Origin: Streptomyces sp. NRRL F-6131
Lineage (GTDB): Bacteria > Actinomycetota > Actinomycetes > Streptomycetales > Streptomycetaceae
Reading direction: 5' to 3'
Assembly (NCBI GenBank): GCA_000719695.1
Contig: JOHN01000009.1
Location: forward strand, 62,001-126,000
DNA length: 64,000 nt
This document shows positions 1 to 10,648 of the stretch, in pieces (the first letter of the stretch is position 1; the number at the start of each line of letters is the position of its first letter). Position numbers and translations under genes: made by a program. The notes beneath the pieces are model-generated. The model saw nothing but the letters and a program-made list of their open reading frames with translations. It did not search any database and had not been told where the DNA came from.

Positions 1-278
1 TCGTCGCGGGGGACCTCGTCGCCAACTCCTTCATGGGCCTCATCCCCGGCCGCCCCGCCAACCCGCCCTTCCACGACGACCCCCGGCAGAACCTCGCCAG
101 CCTCCGGCGGATGCTCGCGCTCTCCCCGACCGCCCTCCACGTCGGCCACGGCGCGCCGCTCGACCCCGACCGGATCCGCCGGTGGGCCGAGCGCGAGGAC
201 CGCCGCCTCGCCCGCCGCGAGGCCGCCGGACGGCTCCGGGTGCGCGACGCCCGGGATCCCGCACGGGAATCCCTGTGA
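1..278 (+). CDS. MBL-fold metallo-hydrolase, C-terminal fragment
   Basis: The gene enters from the left edge with its first whole codon at position 3 and ends at a TGA at 276-278, so only about 91 C-terminal residues are visible. An early GDLVANSF stretch and a later HVGHGAPLDP segment match the last strands of metallo-beta-lactamase-fold hydrolases, where a Gly-His-Gly near the C terminus supplies the last metal-binding histidine. The tail (RRWAEREDRRLARREAAGRL) is a charged helix, usual in this family. The HxHxDH motif would lie outside the window, so substrate class (lactonase, glyoxalase II-like or other) cannot be told. Fold assignment is fairly safe; function is not. Confidence 0.7.
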   Translation, partial: VAGDLVANSFMGLIPGRPANPPFHDDPRQNLASLRRMLALSPTALHVGHGAPLDPDRIRRWAEREDRRLARREAAGRLRVRDARDPARESL

Positions 279-333
279 GCCGGACGTCGGACGTCCCGCC
301 CCGGGGATCTCCCGACCGCGCGCCGATGCCGCG

Positions 334-1704
334 TCAGGCGAGGAGCTGCTCGCCGAGGACGGTGCCCTCCGGGGCTCCGGGGAGGACGTAGGCGACGGCG
401 GAGGCGGTGTGGGCGAGGAAGGGGTTGAGCGCGTCCCGGTCGGCGAGGCGGCTCTGCACCCGGGTGAACTGGGCCGTGTCCCGCATGTAGGCGCAGAACA
501 GCAACCCGCGGTCACCCGGGCCGTCGTCGTAGCTGTAGCCGCGGCGGAGCATCCGGGCGCCGCCGTCGAGCCGGGGGCCGGTGAGCCGGACGTGGGCGGT
601 GGCCGGGATGACGTACGCGCCGTCCGGGTGCTTGGCGTAGAGGTCCGGCTCGTCGTGCTCGGCGGCGCCGGTCAGCGGAGCACCGTCGCCGGCCCGGCGG
701 CCCATGGCGGCGCTCTGCTGCTCCTCGGGGAGCGCGGCGAACGCGGCGGTGTCCATCCGGATCCGCCGGTAGACCAGGACGGTGGCGTGCTCGTGCGGTC
801 CCGGCGGGCCCCAGACCCACTGGCGGGCGGCCTCCTCGTCCGGATTGGCGGTGCCGTCCTTGAAGCCGAACAGGTTGCGCGGTGTGCCGCCCGGCGCCGT
901 CCGGGGCAGGAAGCCGGACTGCGACCAACGGGGTGCGGCACCGACGGAGTGGGCGGCGGTGGTGGCGAGTTCGGCCAGTACGGCCGTCGTCCAGGGGTCG
1001 GCGGCGGACAGGTGGAGCAGCAGGTCACCGCCGCTGCGCGCCGGCTCGAGGCGGTCACCGGGGAAGGCCGGCGGCTCCGCCAGCCCGGCGGGGACGGCGA
1101 GCTCCAGTCGGGCTGCGAGGGCCGGGCCGATCCCGACCAGGGCGGCGAGCCGGGGCGGTCCGCCGTCGCCCCGCAGCCGGGCGTCCGGCGGCGAACCGGC
1201 CGCCGTACCGGACAGGAGCCGGGTCCAGGCGGTGAGGAGGGTGCGCAGCGCCGCCCGGTCGGCGGCGACGGAGGTCGGCGGGAGGTCGAAGGCGAGCAGG
1301 CTGGTGGCCGGGAGTTGAGGTGACGTCAGTCCGGACTGCCGGACGCCGTGGAAGGGGATCGCCGCCTCGGCCGGCGGCGCCCCGGCGGGGGCGCGGCTTG
1401 CGCCGGGGCCCTGGCCCGGGCCGGTCGGCGCACCGGACGCCGGTCCTTCGTGCGCCGGTCCTTCGTGCGCCGGTCCTTCGTGCGCCAGTTCGGCGTGCGC
1501 CAGTTCGGCGACCGCCGCGCCGACACCGGCGGCGAGCACCGCCCCGGCGGCCAGCAGCGCGCGCCGCCGTCCGAGACCGGTCGCGCCCGACGCGGGCCCG
1601 GTCGACGCGGACCCGGCCGACGCGGTGCGCGCGGCTGACGCGGTGCGCGCCGCGGGCGCTGCGGGCGGGCTCGACAGCGGCGCGTTTTCCGGTTCGGTGG
1701 GCAT
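334..1704 (-). CDS. Dyp-type peroxidase, Tat-exported (EfeB/DtpA-like)
   Basis: This is a heme peroxidase of the dye-decolorizing family. The GFKDG motif (GxxDG, distal Asp) sits near residue 280. The C-terminal segments RRGYSYDDG and LLFCAYMRD are typical of class A DyPs, which are exported folded by Tat. The N terminus has a twin-arginine signal (GRRRALLAAG followed by a hydrophobic run), so the enzyme should act outside the membrane, oxidising phenolic or dye-like compounds or taking part in iron or copper handling. After the signal lies a low-complexity spacer with HEGPA repeats. The start is uncertain: ATG 1704 is used, but ATG 1737 has a better-placed AGGAA. The gene is divergent from the lipoprotein gene at 1736. 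Confidence 0.88.
   Translation of the reverse strand: MPTEPENAPLSSPPAAPAARTASAARTASAGSASTGPASGATGLGRRRALLAAGAVLAAGVGAAVAELAHAELAHEGPAHEGPAHEGPASGAPTGPGQGPGASRAPAGAPPAEAAIPFHGVRQSGLTSPQLPATSLLAFDLPPTSVAADRAALRTLLTAWTRLLSGTAAGSPPDARLRGDGGPPRLAALVGIGPALAARLELAVPAGLAEPPAFPGDRLEPARSGGDLLLHLSAADPWTTAVLAELATTAAHSVGAAPRWSQSGFLPRTAPGGTPRNLFGFKDGTANPDEEAARQWVWGPPGPHEHATVLVYRRIRMDTAAFAALPEEQQSAAMGRRAGDGAPLTGAAEHDEPDLYAKHPDGAYVIPATAHVRLTGPRLDGGARMLRRGYSYDDGPGDRGLLFCAYMRDTAQFTRVQSRLADRDALNPFLAHTASAVAYVLPGAPEGTVLGEQLLA
1441..1515. repeat. 15-bp tandem repeats inside the DyP gene
   Basis: Three copies of a 15-bp unit (CGGTCCTTCGTGCGC) run from 1441 to 1485. About two copies of a related unit (CAGTTCGGCGTGCGC) follow. 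On the minus strand they encode AHEGP and ELAHA repeats in the flexible spacer between the Tat signal and the peroxidase domain. The in-frame unit length means copy number could vary without breaking the gene. Confidence 0.85.
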
Positions 1705-1735
1705 GCGCCCTATTGGAGACGATAGAACACTTGCC

Positions 1736-3079
1736 ATGCAAATCACGTTTCCTGTTCGTCAGTTGGCTGTTGCGGTCGTGGTCGCGACGGTGGCCGCCGG
1801 GACCGCCACCGGCTGTTCCTCCACCGGCCCGGGCTCCGCGGACGCCGGGCATCCGGCCGGGAGCGTGGTCCGGGTGCCGGAGGACTTCCCCACCGTGCAG
1901 CGGGCCGTGGACGTCGCGCGCGACGGCGACACGGTCCTGATCGGCCCGGGCACCTACCGCGAGAGCGTGCACATCGCCAGGAGCAACCTCGTGCTGCGCG
2001 GGACGGACCGCTCCGCGGTGGTGCTCGACGGCGGGCTCAAGCTGGCCAACGGCATCACCGTCACCGGCCCCGGCTCGGTGGTGGAGAACCTCACCGTGCA
2101 CGGCTACCTGGCCAACGGCGTGCTGTTCACGGGCGTCACCGACGAGAAACTGCAGCAGCGCGGCGCGGGCGGCTCGGCGTACGACCCCCTGGACACCGCG
2201 CGGTTCCCGCCCGTGCAGGGCTTCCGGGCGACCCGGGTGACGGCGTACAACAACGGCCTGTACGGCATCTACGCGTTCGACGCGCGCGGCGGGGTGATCG
2301 AGGACTCCTACGCCTCCGGGCACGCCGACTCGGGCATCTACGTCGGCCAGTGCAAGCCCTGCGACACCCTGGTGCGCGGCAACACGGTCGAGCGCAACGC
2401 CGTCGGCGTCGAACTGACCAACGCCTCGGACGGCCTGTCGATCCTGGGCAACCGGGTGGCCGGCAACCGGGTCGGCGTCACCGTGAACTCCAACGACCTC
2501 GAGGCGCTCGCCCCGCAGCACGGCGCGGTGATCGCGGGCAACGTCGTCGTCGACAACAACGCCGCCGACACTCCGCAGCAGGCGGACGGGGGCTTCGGAC
2601 TGGGGATCGGGATCGGCGGCGGCACGGCGAACCGGGTGGAACGCAACCTCGTCCGGGGCAACCGGGCTGCCGGGATCGTCGTCACCGACCCGCCGGGCCA
2701 CCCGGCGAGCGGCAACCGGGTCGAGGGCAACCAGGTGGACGGCAACGGCGCCGACCTCGTGCTCGGCTCGGTCGACCCCGGCAACTGCTTCAGCGGCAAC
2801 CGCCCCGCCACGCAGAGCCCCGCCGGCCTGGAGGCGGCGGCCCCCTGCGACGGCGGGGCGCGCGGCCCGCTCGCCCCCGGACGCACGGCGCCGGTGCAGG
2901 CGCCGCCCGGCGTGCCGTTCAGTCAGGTGCCGGCCCCGCCCGCACAGCCGTCGCTGCCCGATCCCACGGCCCCGGGCCGGCCGGCCGTCGGTCTGCCGGG
3001 GGCGGTGGATCCGGCGGCGTACCCGCTGCCGACGGATCCCGGCGCGCTCCCGCCCCGGCCGGCGGGGGCGGGAGGGTAG
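1736..3079 (+). CDS. Right-handed parallel beta-helix lipoprotein
   Basis: The protein is a secreted lipoprotein. It has a short N terminus, a hydrophobic run and a lipobox-like TATGC, with Cys at about residue 27. The body opens with VPEDFPTVQRAV and continues with GDTVLIGPGTYRESV, the usual start of a right-handed beta-helix. It then has repeated Asn/Gly turns (GNRVAGNRVGV, RGNTVERNAVGV) of NosD or pectate-lyase-like parallel beta-helix (PbH1) repeats, to about residue 365. The C-terminal 80 residues are Pro-rich. Such folds bind or cleave polysaccharides, but no catalytic signature is evident. ATG 1736 has no clear Shine-Dalgarno sequence, so it may be leaderless; ATG 1703 is an alternative. 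It is divergent from, and may be co-regulated with, the DyP gene. Confidence 0.85.
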   Translation: MQITFPVRQLAVAVVVATVAAGTATGCSSTGPGSADAGHPAGSVVRVPEDFPTVQRAVDVARDGDTVLIGPGTYRESVHIARSNLVLRGTDRSAVVLDGGLKLANGITVTGPGSVVENLTVHGYLANGVLFTGVTDEKLQQRGAGGSAYDPLDTARFPPVQGFRATRVTAYNNGLYGIYAFDARGGVIEDSYASGHADSGIYVGQCKPCDTLVRGNTVERNAVGVELTNASDGLSILGNRVAGNRVGVTVNSNDLEALAPQHGAVIAGNVVVDNNAADTPQQADGGFGLGIGIGGGTANRVERNLVRGNRAAGIVVTDPPGHPASGNRVEGNQVDGNGADLVLGSVDPGNCFSGNRPATQSPAGLEAAAPCDGGARGPLAPGRTAPVQAPPGVPFSQVPAPPAQPSLPDPTAPGRPAVGLPGAVDPAAYPLPTDPGALPPRPAGAGG

Positions 3080-3235
3080 CGGCGGTGCGGTCGCTCAACG
3101 GCCGCGACGACCGCGACGACCGCGACGACCGCAGTCGGGCCGGGGAGGCACTCTGGTTGCGCCGACACAGATCTGACACGATCCGATCAACATCAGCGCA
3201 ATCCGTGTAGCAGTCGAGAAGATCTGAGGCAGGCC

Positions 3236-3964
3236 TTGAGGAACTTACGGACCCGCGTACCCCATCTGATGACCGTCGTCCTGCTGCTCCTGGGGGTGAT
3301 GACCGGCGCTGCGGCGCAGGCGCAGGCAGCCCAGCAGCAGGTCACCGCCAGCACGACCGTCTGCTCCAACTCACCCGTCCCGGAGGGATGGGTCATCACG
3401 CACTCGTACCCCAGCCGCAACTGTCCCGCCACCCGTGTCGAGTACTCCATCACCGACTCGAGCGGGCAGACGTATTTCGACGTGTGCTCGTTCTCGCGCA
3501 TCCCTGCGGGTTGGGCCGTCACCGGCTCGTACAGCGGCAGCACCAAGTGCGCCGGCAGCGGCGTCGACTACACCATCAAGAACACCGCCGGCCTGACCAC
3601 CCCCCTCAGCGTCTGCTCGTTCTCCCCGATCCCGGCCGGGTGGGTCGTCAGCAGCTCCTACGGCGGCAGCGGGACCTGCGCGGGCACCGGTGTCGAGTAC
3701 GTCCTCATCAACGTCAGCAACCAGACCTACGCCTGGGCGTGCTCCTTCTCCCCGGTCCCCGCCGGATGGGGCGTCACGTCCGCGCGCAGCACGAGCAGCT
3801 GCGCCGGCAGCGGCGTCGAGTACCTCATCGACAACCTCACCAACCAGACGTCCGCCGTCGTGTGCTCCTACTCCCCCATCCCGGCGGGTTGGGTCGTGAC
3901 GGGCTCGTCCAGCACCAGCAGCTGCATCGGCACCACCCGCGCCTTCTCCATCAACAAGGCCTGA
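3236..3964 (+). CDS. Secreted protein of five cysteine-paired repeats; TTA codon
   Basis: Not a family I can name. A signal peptide (residues 1-31, ending AQA) precedes five tandem repeats of about 40 residues. Each begins with a C-S-x-S-x-I/V-P-x-G-W-x-V core and has a second Cys about 17-20 residues later, giving ten cysteines likely paired within repeats. Ser, Gly, Thr and Asn dominate, as in small beta-sheet cell-surface or carbohydrate-binding proteins. The TTG start is chosen because GAGG lies six bases upstream and it gives the signal peptide a basic n-region. ATG 3269 would remove that region. With the TTG start, codon 4 is TTA (3245-3247), so translation would need the bldA leucyl-tRNA, pointing to developmental control. 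Confidence 0.8.
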   Translation: MRNLRTRVPHLMTVVLLLLGVMTGAAAQAQAAQQQVTASTTVCSNSPVPEGWVITHSYPSRNCPATRVEYSITDSSGQTYFDVCSFSRIPAGWAVTGSYSGSTKCAGSGVDYTIKNTAGLTTPLSVCSFSPIPAGWVVSSSYGGSGTCAGTGVEYVLINVSNQTYAWACSFSPVPAGWGVTSARSTSSCAGSGVEYLIDNLTNQTSAVVCSYSPIPAGWVVTGSSSTSSCIGTTRAFSINKA

Positions 3965-3992
3965 CCTCTGCTCTGCGACTCCCGGCCCGGCT

Positions 3993-4016
3993 GCCCGCCC
4001 GATGCGGGGGGCGGGC
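3993..4016 (+). terminator. Hairpin after the repeat-protein gene
   Basis: An 8-bp GC stem (GCCCGCCC / GGGCGGGC) with an 8-base loop starts 29 bases after the stop codon. It lacks a T-run, which is common for actinomycete terminators. Confidence 0.4.
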
Positions 4017-4174
4017 GGGGGGCGGAGAGCCGGCCCGGGTGCGTCGTCAGCCTGCGGCCCCGGCCCGCAGGTTCGCCGCCGACCCGGCGCCGCCACGCTC
4101 CAGTTCTGATTGGCGGGCCGGCCGCGCGCCGTTGTGACGGACAGGGCGCCGGGGCGCAGGCTCAGCCCTCACGT

Positions 4175-4372
4175 GTTGGTCGGCCGGCCAACTTGGCGGG
4201 CAGCCTATTGGTCGGGCGATCAACTGCGGGGCCGAACTACTGGCCGCCCGACCAATAAGCCATTGGTCGGGCGACCAGTTGCGCAACAACCTTGTTGGCC
4301 GGTTGGCCAATGTGAACGTATCGGCCTATTGTCCAGTGGACCATTAAGGCAATTGGTCACTCGCCCAATTGC
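4175..4372. repeat. Array of about seven TTGGTCG...CGACCAA palindromes
   Basis: Between the convergent genes ending at 3964 and 4381 lies a cluster of related dyads: 4175-4192 (GTTGGTCGG/CCGGCCAAC, one mismatch), 4208-4223, 4240-4255, 4263-4278, 4295-4310, around 4328-4344, and 4350-4371 with CAATTGG/CCAATTG arms. Neighbouring units also pair with each other: 4206-4218 is a perfect 13-bp inverted copy of 4245-4257, and 4245-4256 pairs with 4262-4273 across a 5-base loop. The tract is visibly richer in A and T than its surroundings. It could be an operator array, a bidirectional termination zone or a palindromic mobile-repeat remnant. No gene is seen in it. Confidence 0.85.
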
Positions 4373-4380
4373 TCGGCCGA

Positions 4381-5259
4381 TCAGCCGGTCAGCCACGGAG
4401 CTTCGGGCAGCTTGGCGCTGCCGTCCTGCCCCGAGAAGTCCACCGCGGTCGGGGTGCCCAGTCCAGGCATCCGCATGGTCACCCGGCGCAGCATGCCGTC
4501 CCCGTCCACCCAGTAGGTCAGCGGGGAGCGACCACCATCGGCCGCTGCGCCTTGGGCGCGCGGGCCGGCGAACCGGTCGTAGTCCCGGCCGTCGAGGCGC
4601 TCGCCGCCGAGGCGGCGGGCGCCGGACTGAGCCAGCAGCAGCGGGTTGTCGGGACGGTCCGCGCCGAGTTGGACGACGAGTTGGAGGCCGGCATCCAGGG
4701 GATCGGCCGTGTAGGCGCGGGGCGACCAGCCCTGGCGGGGCACCCGCTCGGCCTGTTCCCAGGCCGGGCCGTCGACGCCGGCCGGTTCCGGGGCGAGCCC
4801 GAGGCCGCCCGCGTCCCAGACGACCAGGCCGTGGTCGAGCGCGCCGTTCGCGCCGGTGACCCGGTAGCGGCCCACGCCCCGGCGGGCACGGTAGTCCACG
4901 ACACCCTCGACCCGGACGGTGACGTCCCCGCCCTCGGCGGCGGTGAGGGCGACGCTGACCGGGCTCGCCTGGAACAGGTTGAGGCGGGACAGGGCCAGCC
5001 GGGAGGCCTCGTCGACGGTCACCGGGCGTTCCCCGGTGCCCCCGGTGACGGTCCGGTAGGCCACCAGACCGCCCACCACGGCGGCGCACACCACGAGGAC
5101 GGCCAGGATCCTGAGCCTGGCGGTGCGGCGGCGCGGCCCGCCGGTCGCGTCCGGCGCGGTCCGGGTGGCCTGCTCGGCGACCACCGGCCTGCGGGCCTGC
5201 CGCGTCCGGTCCTGAGACGTCCGGTCCTGACGCGTCCTGGCCGGGCTCGTCCGGGCCAT
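4381..5259 (-). CDS. Membrane-anchored protein of unknown function
   Basis: I do not recognise a family. The 292-residue protein has a basic, disordered N terminus (about 45 residues rich in Arg, Thr and Gln) and one membrane segment (about 49-68, ILAVLVVCAAVVGGLVAY). An extracytoplasmic domain of about 220 residues with alternating beta-like stretches follows (VTVRVEGVVDYRARRGVGRY, LTYWVDGDGMLRRVTMRM). The mix of short strands resembles LppX/LolA-like or other beta-rich anchored domains, but this is only an impression. It lies on the same strand as, and downstream of, the LPXTG protein gene with a 228-base gap, so the two may be co-transcribed. ATG 5259 was chosen; its ribosome binding site (GGGGAA) is weak. 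Confidence 0.65.
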   Translation of the reverse strand: MARTSPARTRQDRTSQDRTRQARRPVVAEQATRTAPDATGGPRRRTARLRILAVLVVCAAVVGGLVAYRTVTGGTGERPVTVDEASRLALSRLNLFQASPVSVALTAAEGGDVTVRVEGVVDYRARRGVGRYRVTGANGALDHGLVVWDAGGLGLAPEPAGVDGPAWEQAERVPRQGWSPRAYTADPLDAGLQLVVQLGADRPDNPLLLAQSGARRLGGERLDGRDYDRFAGPRAQGAAADGGRSPLTYWVDGDGMLRRVTMRMPGLGTPTAVDFSGQDGSAKLPEAPWLTG

Positions 5260-5275
5260 TCGGGGTTCCCCACTC

Positions 5276-5296
5276 TCGTTCGTCGTTCGTCGTTCG
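5276..5296. repeat. 7-bp tandem repeat (TCGTTCG)x3
   Basis: Three perfect copies of TCGTTCG run upstream of the anchored-protein gene, and looser TCGTCC-like copies continue to about 5330. The 5260-5487 gap shows no gene. Confidence 0.75.
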
Positions 5297-5487
5297 TCGG
5301 TCCGTCGGGTTCGTCGTCCGTGCCCGTCGTTCCGCCGGCCGATCGCCGTCTCGTGGCGGACACGGCGACGCGCGAGTACGTGAGCGGGCGGGCCCGGGGA
5401 CCGGGAGGTCCGCGGGCCCGCCCGCCCGGGCGGCGGTCACTCAGGACCGCCACCCGGGCCGTACCACTGCTACCACCGCTACTGCCG

Positions 5488-8346
<2,859 letters not shown>

Positions 8347-8705
8347 CCCTGCTCTCTCGTGCAGTTGGGCCTGCCGCCCCGACCTCGTGAGGGAGTCGTG
8401 TGTGGCGGAAAGGCCGCCATTGGTAAGGGGAGCTTAAAGGGGATTCTCAGAAGTTCGCAGGAGAACCAGGAACTTTGACGTCTCGTCAGGCGTTCGGTTC
8501 ACGGTTTCCTGATGTCGCGTCAACTTCCTTGCCGGCCATGCCCTGGGGCGCGCGCTCGCGCATCCGCCCCTGATCCGCGCGCTCCCGACGTGCGCCCGAC
8601 GGCGGACCGTGCCGCGCGTTCGGAGACCCAGGAGTGCACCGGCGGGCTCCTCAGGAGGGGACGACGAGGGGAAGCGCCTGTCGACGGCGATCTCAGGAGG
8701 TTGCC
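8347..8705. other. Divergent intergenic region, no gene seen
   Basis: A 359-base gap between the LPXTG gene and the membrane-protein gene must hold promoters for both. It contains a GGCGG/CCGCC hairpin (8404-8418) and an AAGTTC (8451-8456) / GAACTT (8470-8475) dyad nested around GTTC/GAAC, which could be an operator for the surface protein. I could not assign clear -10/-35 boxes. Confidence 0.4.
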
Positions 8706-9395
8706 ATGAACGATCGGAGCAGGACGGCAAGGGTCCCGGACCGCTCACTGGTACCGGTTCTGCTCGTCCTCGCAGGACTGGCCTCGACCGTCATCGGCTT
8801 CGTCTGGTTCGCCGGGGCCGACATCCGGGTGTACGCCTACCGCAACGCCCCGACGTGCAGTGCCGCGGCGCAGCGGCCCGGCGCGAACTGCGTGCGGCAC
8901 GAGACGGGCAGGGTGACGGCCAAGAACGTCCACCCCGGCGCCGGCCCCGGTGCGGCGGACCCGGCCGCCGGACACACGGTGACCGTGGCACGCGCAGCGG
9001 GCCCTGCACGGGGCTACGAGGTCCCCGAGGCCTTCTACGACAACGTACGGGTCGGCACGGACGTCGACCTCACGATCTTCCGGGGGCGGGTGGCCGCCCT
9101 CACCCACCAGGGCCGCCGCACCGACAACCCCGACGTGTCCTACCTCGTCTCGTTCGGGGTCCCCCTCCTGGTCGGCCTGGGCTCGGCAGTCACCACCCAC
9201 GGCCTGACCCGGTCACGCCCGGGACCGGGAGCGGCCAGGTTCGGCACCGTCGCCGGAGTCGCCCTCGTCCTCGCGTTCATCAGCTCGCTCTGCTTCGTGT
9301 CCCTGCCGATGCCACCCGCTCTCCTCGTGGCCGTCTCCGTTCTCCTCTGGCTGATCGCGACCGCTGCCTGCACGGCGTTCGCCTGGAACTTCTGA
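8706..9395 (+). CDS. Small multi-pass membrane protein, unknown function
   Basis: A 229-residue protein with a perfect AGGAGG placed 5 bases before ATG 8706. It has an N-terminal membrane helix (about 16-36) and an exposed domain of about 110 residues with two Cys (TCSAAAQ and NCVRHETG). Three more hydrophobic stretches follow near 140-160, 178-198 and 203-225. The layout (one helix, outer loop, C-terminal helices) is common among actinomycete DUF3592-like membrane proteins, where the loop has phrases such as GYEVPEAFYDNVRVGTDVDL, but I cannot name the family with certainty. It stands alone on its strand. Confidence 0.7.
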   Translation: MNDRSRTARVPDRSLVPVLLVLAGLASTVIGFVWFAGADIRVYAYRNAPTCSAAAQRPGANCVRHETGRVTAKNVHPGAGPGAADPAAGHTVTVARAAGPARGYEVPEAFYDNVRVGTDVDLTIFRGRVAALTHQGRRTDNPDVSYLVSFGVPLLVGLGSAVTTHGLTRSRPGPGAARFGTVAGVALVLAFISSLCFVSLPMPPALLVAVSVLLWLIATAACTAFAWNF

Positions 9396-9401
9396 CACTC
9401 C

Positions 9402-9720
9402 GTGCTCGAAGTCCGACGGAACACGGCCACGGGCACGTTCGCCGCGTGGACCCGGGACACTGGCGACCTGGTCGACGCCTGCCGGGGAGCCGCGGGCCGG
9501 AAGTGGCACGACCTGCTCGCTGCCGGCGCGCCGGCCCGCAGGGCACCGCTTCCGTCGACCTCGTTCTGCGGGTGTGGGACGGCCCGGCGCCGCAGGACGC
9601 GGAGTGGGCGCGGAGGGCGAGGCGCACCTGGCCTCCGAGGTCCCGACCGGTGAGAGCGGGGAGGACCTCGGCGTCTTCACTGGGGAGTTCGGGCGCGCCC
9701 GGCTGACCGGCGCCCTCAAC
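9402..9720 (+). pseudogene. Frameshifted gene remnant
   Basis: Coding-like phrases appear in shifting frames: GTFAAWTRDTGDLVDAC and GRKWHDLLAAGA in one, then LVLRVWDGPAPQDAEWA in a second, then EGEAHLASEVPTGESGEDL and VFTGEFGRARLTGALNR in a third. Joining the last two needs a one-base shift at about 9607. No frame gives a full-length protein with a good start. I infer a decayed gene of unknown family. The frames could also be chance in GC-rich DNA. Confidence 0.35.
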
Positions 9721-9727
9721 CGCCTGT

Positions 9728-9770
9728 CCGCCTCCCACCTCCCACCTCCCGCCTCCCACCTCCCACCTCC
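9728..9770. repeat. CT-rich tandem repeat (CCTCCCACCTCCCA)n
   Basis: A pyrimidine-rich direct repeat made of two copies of about 20 bases separates two decayed coding fragments. It marks a junction or slippage point. Confidence 0.7.
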
Positions 9771-9835
9771 TGGAAGGCTGCGGCCACTGGATCCAGCAGG
9801 AACGCCCCGACGAGGTCGACAGCCTGCTGACTGAC
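9770..9835 (+). pseudogene. C-terminal scrap of an alpha/beta hydrolase (epoxide hydrolase-like)
   Basis: The frame reads LEGCGHWIQQERPDEVDSLL. This closely matches the C-terminal catalytic-histidine motif (G-C-G-H-W-x-Q-Q-E-R-P-x-E-V) of epoxide-hydrolase-type alpha/beta hydrolases. Nothing of the rest of such a gene precedes it, and the frame does not stop cleanly. It is a relic, likely left by a deletion or rearrangement at the neighbouring repeat. Confidence 0.5.
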
Positions 9836-9901
9836 CGACTGGCTAGCCACGATCCGGCGGACGTTGTGAACGGCTCTGCCCGATTCGGCTGTTGGCCCGG
9901 A

Positions 9902-10648
9902 TCAGGAGGGCCGGCGGGCCGGGGAGTCCGGCTGGGGCCGCATCAGGAGCAGGTCCTCACCCCAGGCCTCCAGCACGGCCGCGTGGCCGGCGGCCCGGGC
10001 AACCGCCTCGACCCGGGCGAAGAGTCGCTGCTGCGGCGCCACGTCGCCGGTCGCGGTGATTCGGGCGACGGCTTCCAGCAGCTCGCCGCTCCCCCAGCCG
10101 GGCAGCGGGAACCGGTCCAGCTCCCAGGCCAGGTACTTGTTGTAGGGACGCGGTCGGCGGTCCAGTGCGAAGAGCAGGTCGAGCAGGAATCCGACGCTGT
10201 CGGCCGCGTCGAGGTGACCGGCGAGCGGGTTGCCGTCGCGGTGGTTCTTGACGGAGCGGTAGAGCGCGTTGGCGTAGGCGTCCAGCAGGGCGGCACCGGA
10301 CCGGAACGCATCCTCGTCGCCGAGCCGTCCCGTCGCGGCGACGATCCGGGTGACCTCCCCGTCGCAGCGGTCGAGCAACACCCGGGAGCGGGCGATCGCG
10401 TACCGCTCCCAGTCGGCCGGCCGGCGGAACCGCTCGAGGGTCGTGACGACCAGATCGAGCGCCGCGGAACGGTAGCCGTCGAGCACGGCCAGCCCGCTCG
10501 CCGCGTCGTCGGCGAGGATGACGTAGAGGTCGTGATCGGAGTGAGGGGTGGTCATGCCGTCGTGGGCCCGGGAACCCTTGAGGACGAGCCCGACGACGGC
10601 CGGGTCGGCGGTCGCCTCGGCGACGAACGCCGCGAAATCCGGCGTCAC
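9902..10648 (-). CDS. Nucleotidyltransferase-domain protein
   Basis: A 248-residue cytoplasmic protein with the polymerase-beta-type nucleotidyltransferase signature near its N terminus: GSRAHD followed about ten residues later by SDHDLYV (GS...DxD-type metal-binding acids). The C-terminal half is helical, as in aminoglycoside adenylyltransferase-like proteins, but closeness to a known resistance enzyme cannot be judged. The start is set at GTG 10648 because it overlaps the TGA of the upstream acetyltransferase gene (GTGA), which implies translational coupling, with AAGG at a suitable distance. GTG 10675 would add nine residues. The coupling suggests that the two transferases act together or share regulation. 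Confidence 0.8.
   Translation of the reverse strand: MTPDFAAFVAEATADPAVVGLVLKGSRAHDGMTTPHSDHDLYVILADDAASGLAVLDGYRSAALDLVVTTLERFRRPADWERYAIARSRVLLDRCDGEVTRIVAATGRLGDEDAFRSGAALLDAYANALYRSVKNHRDGNPLAGHLDAADSVGFLLDLLFALDRRPRPYNKYLAWELDRFPLPGWGSGELLEAVARITATGDVAPQQRLFARVEAVARAAGHAAVLEAWGEDLLLMRPQPDSPARRPS

Noticed and set aside
4175..4372. CRISPR-like array
   Set aside because: Units are palindromes of uneven spacing with degenerate sequence and no constant-length spacers, and no cas gene is nearby.
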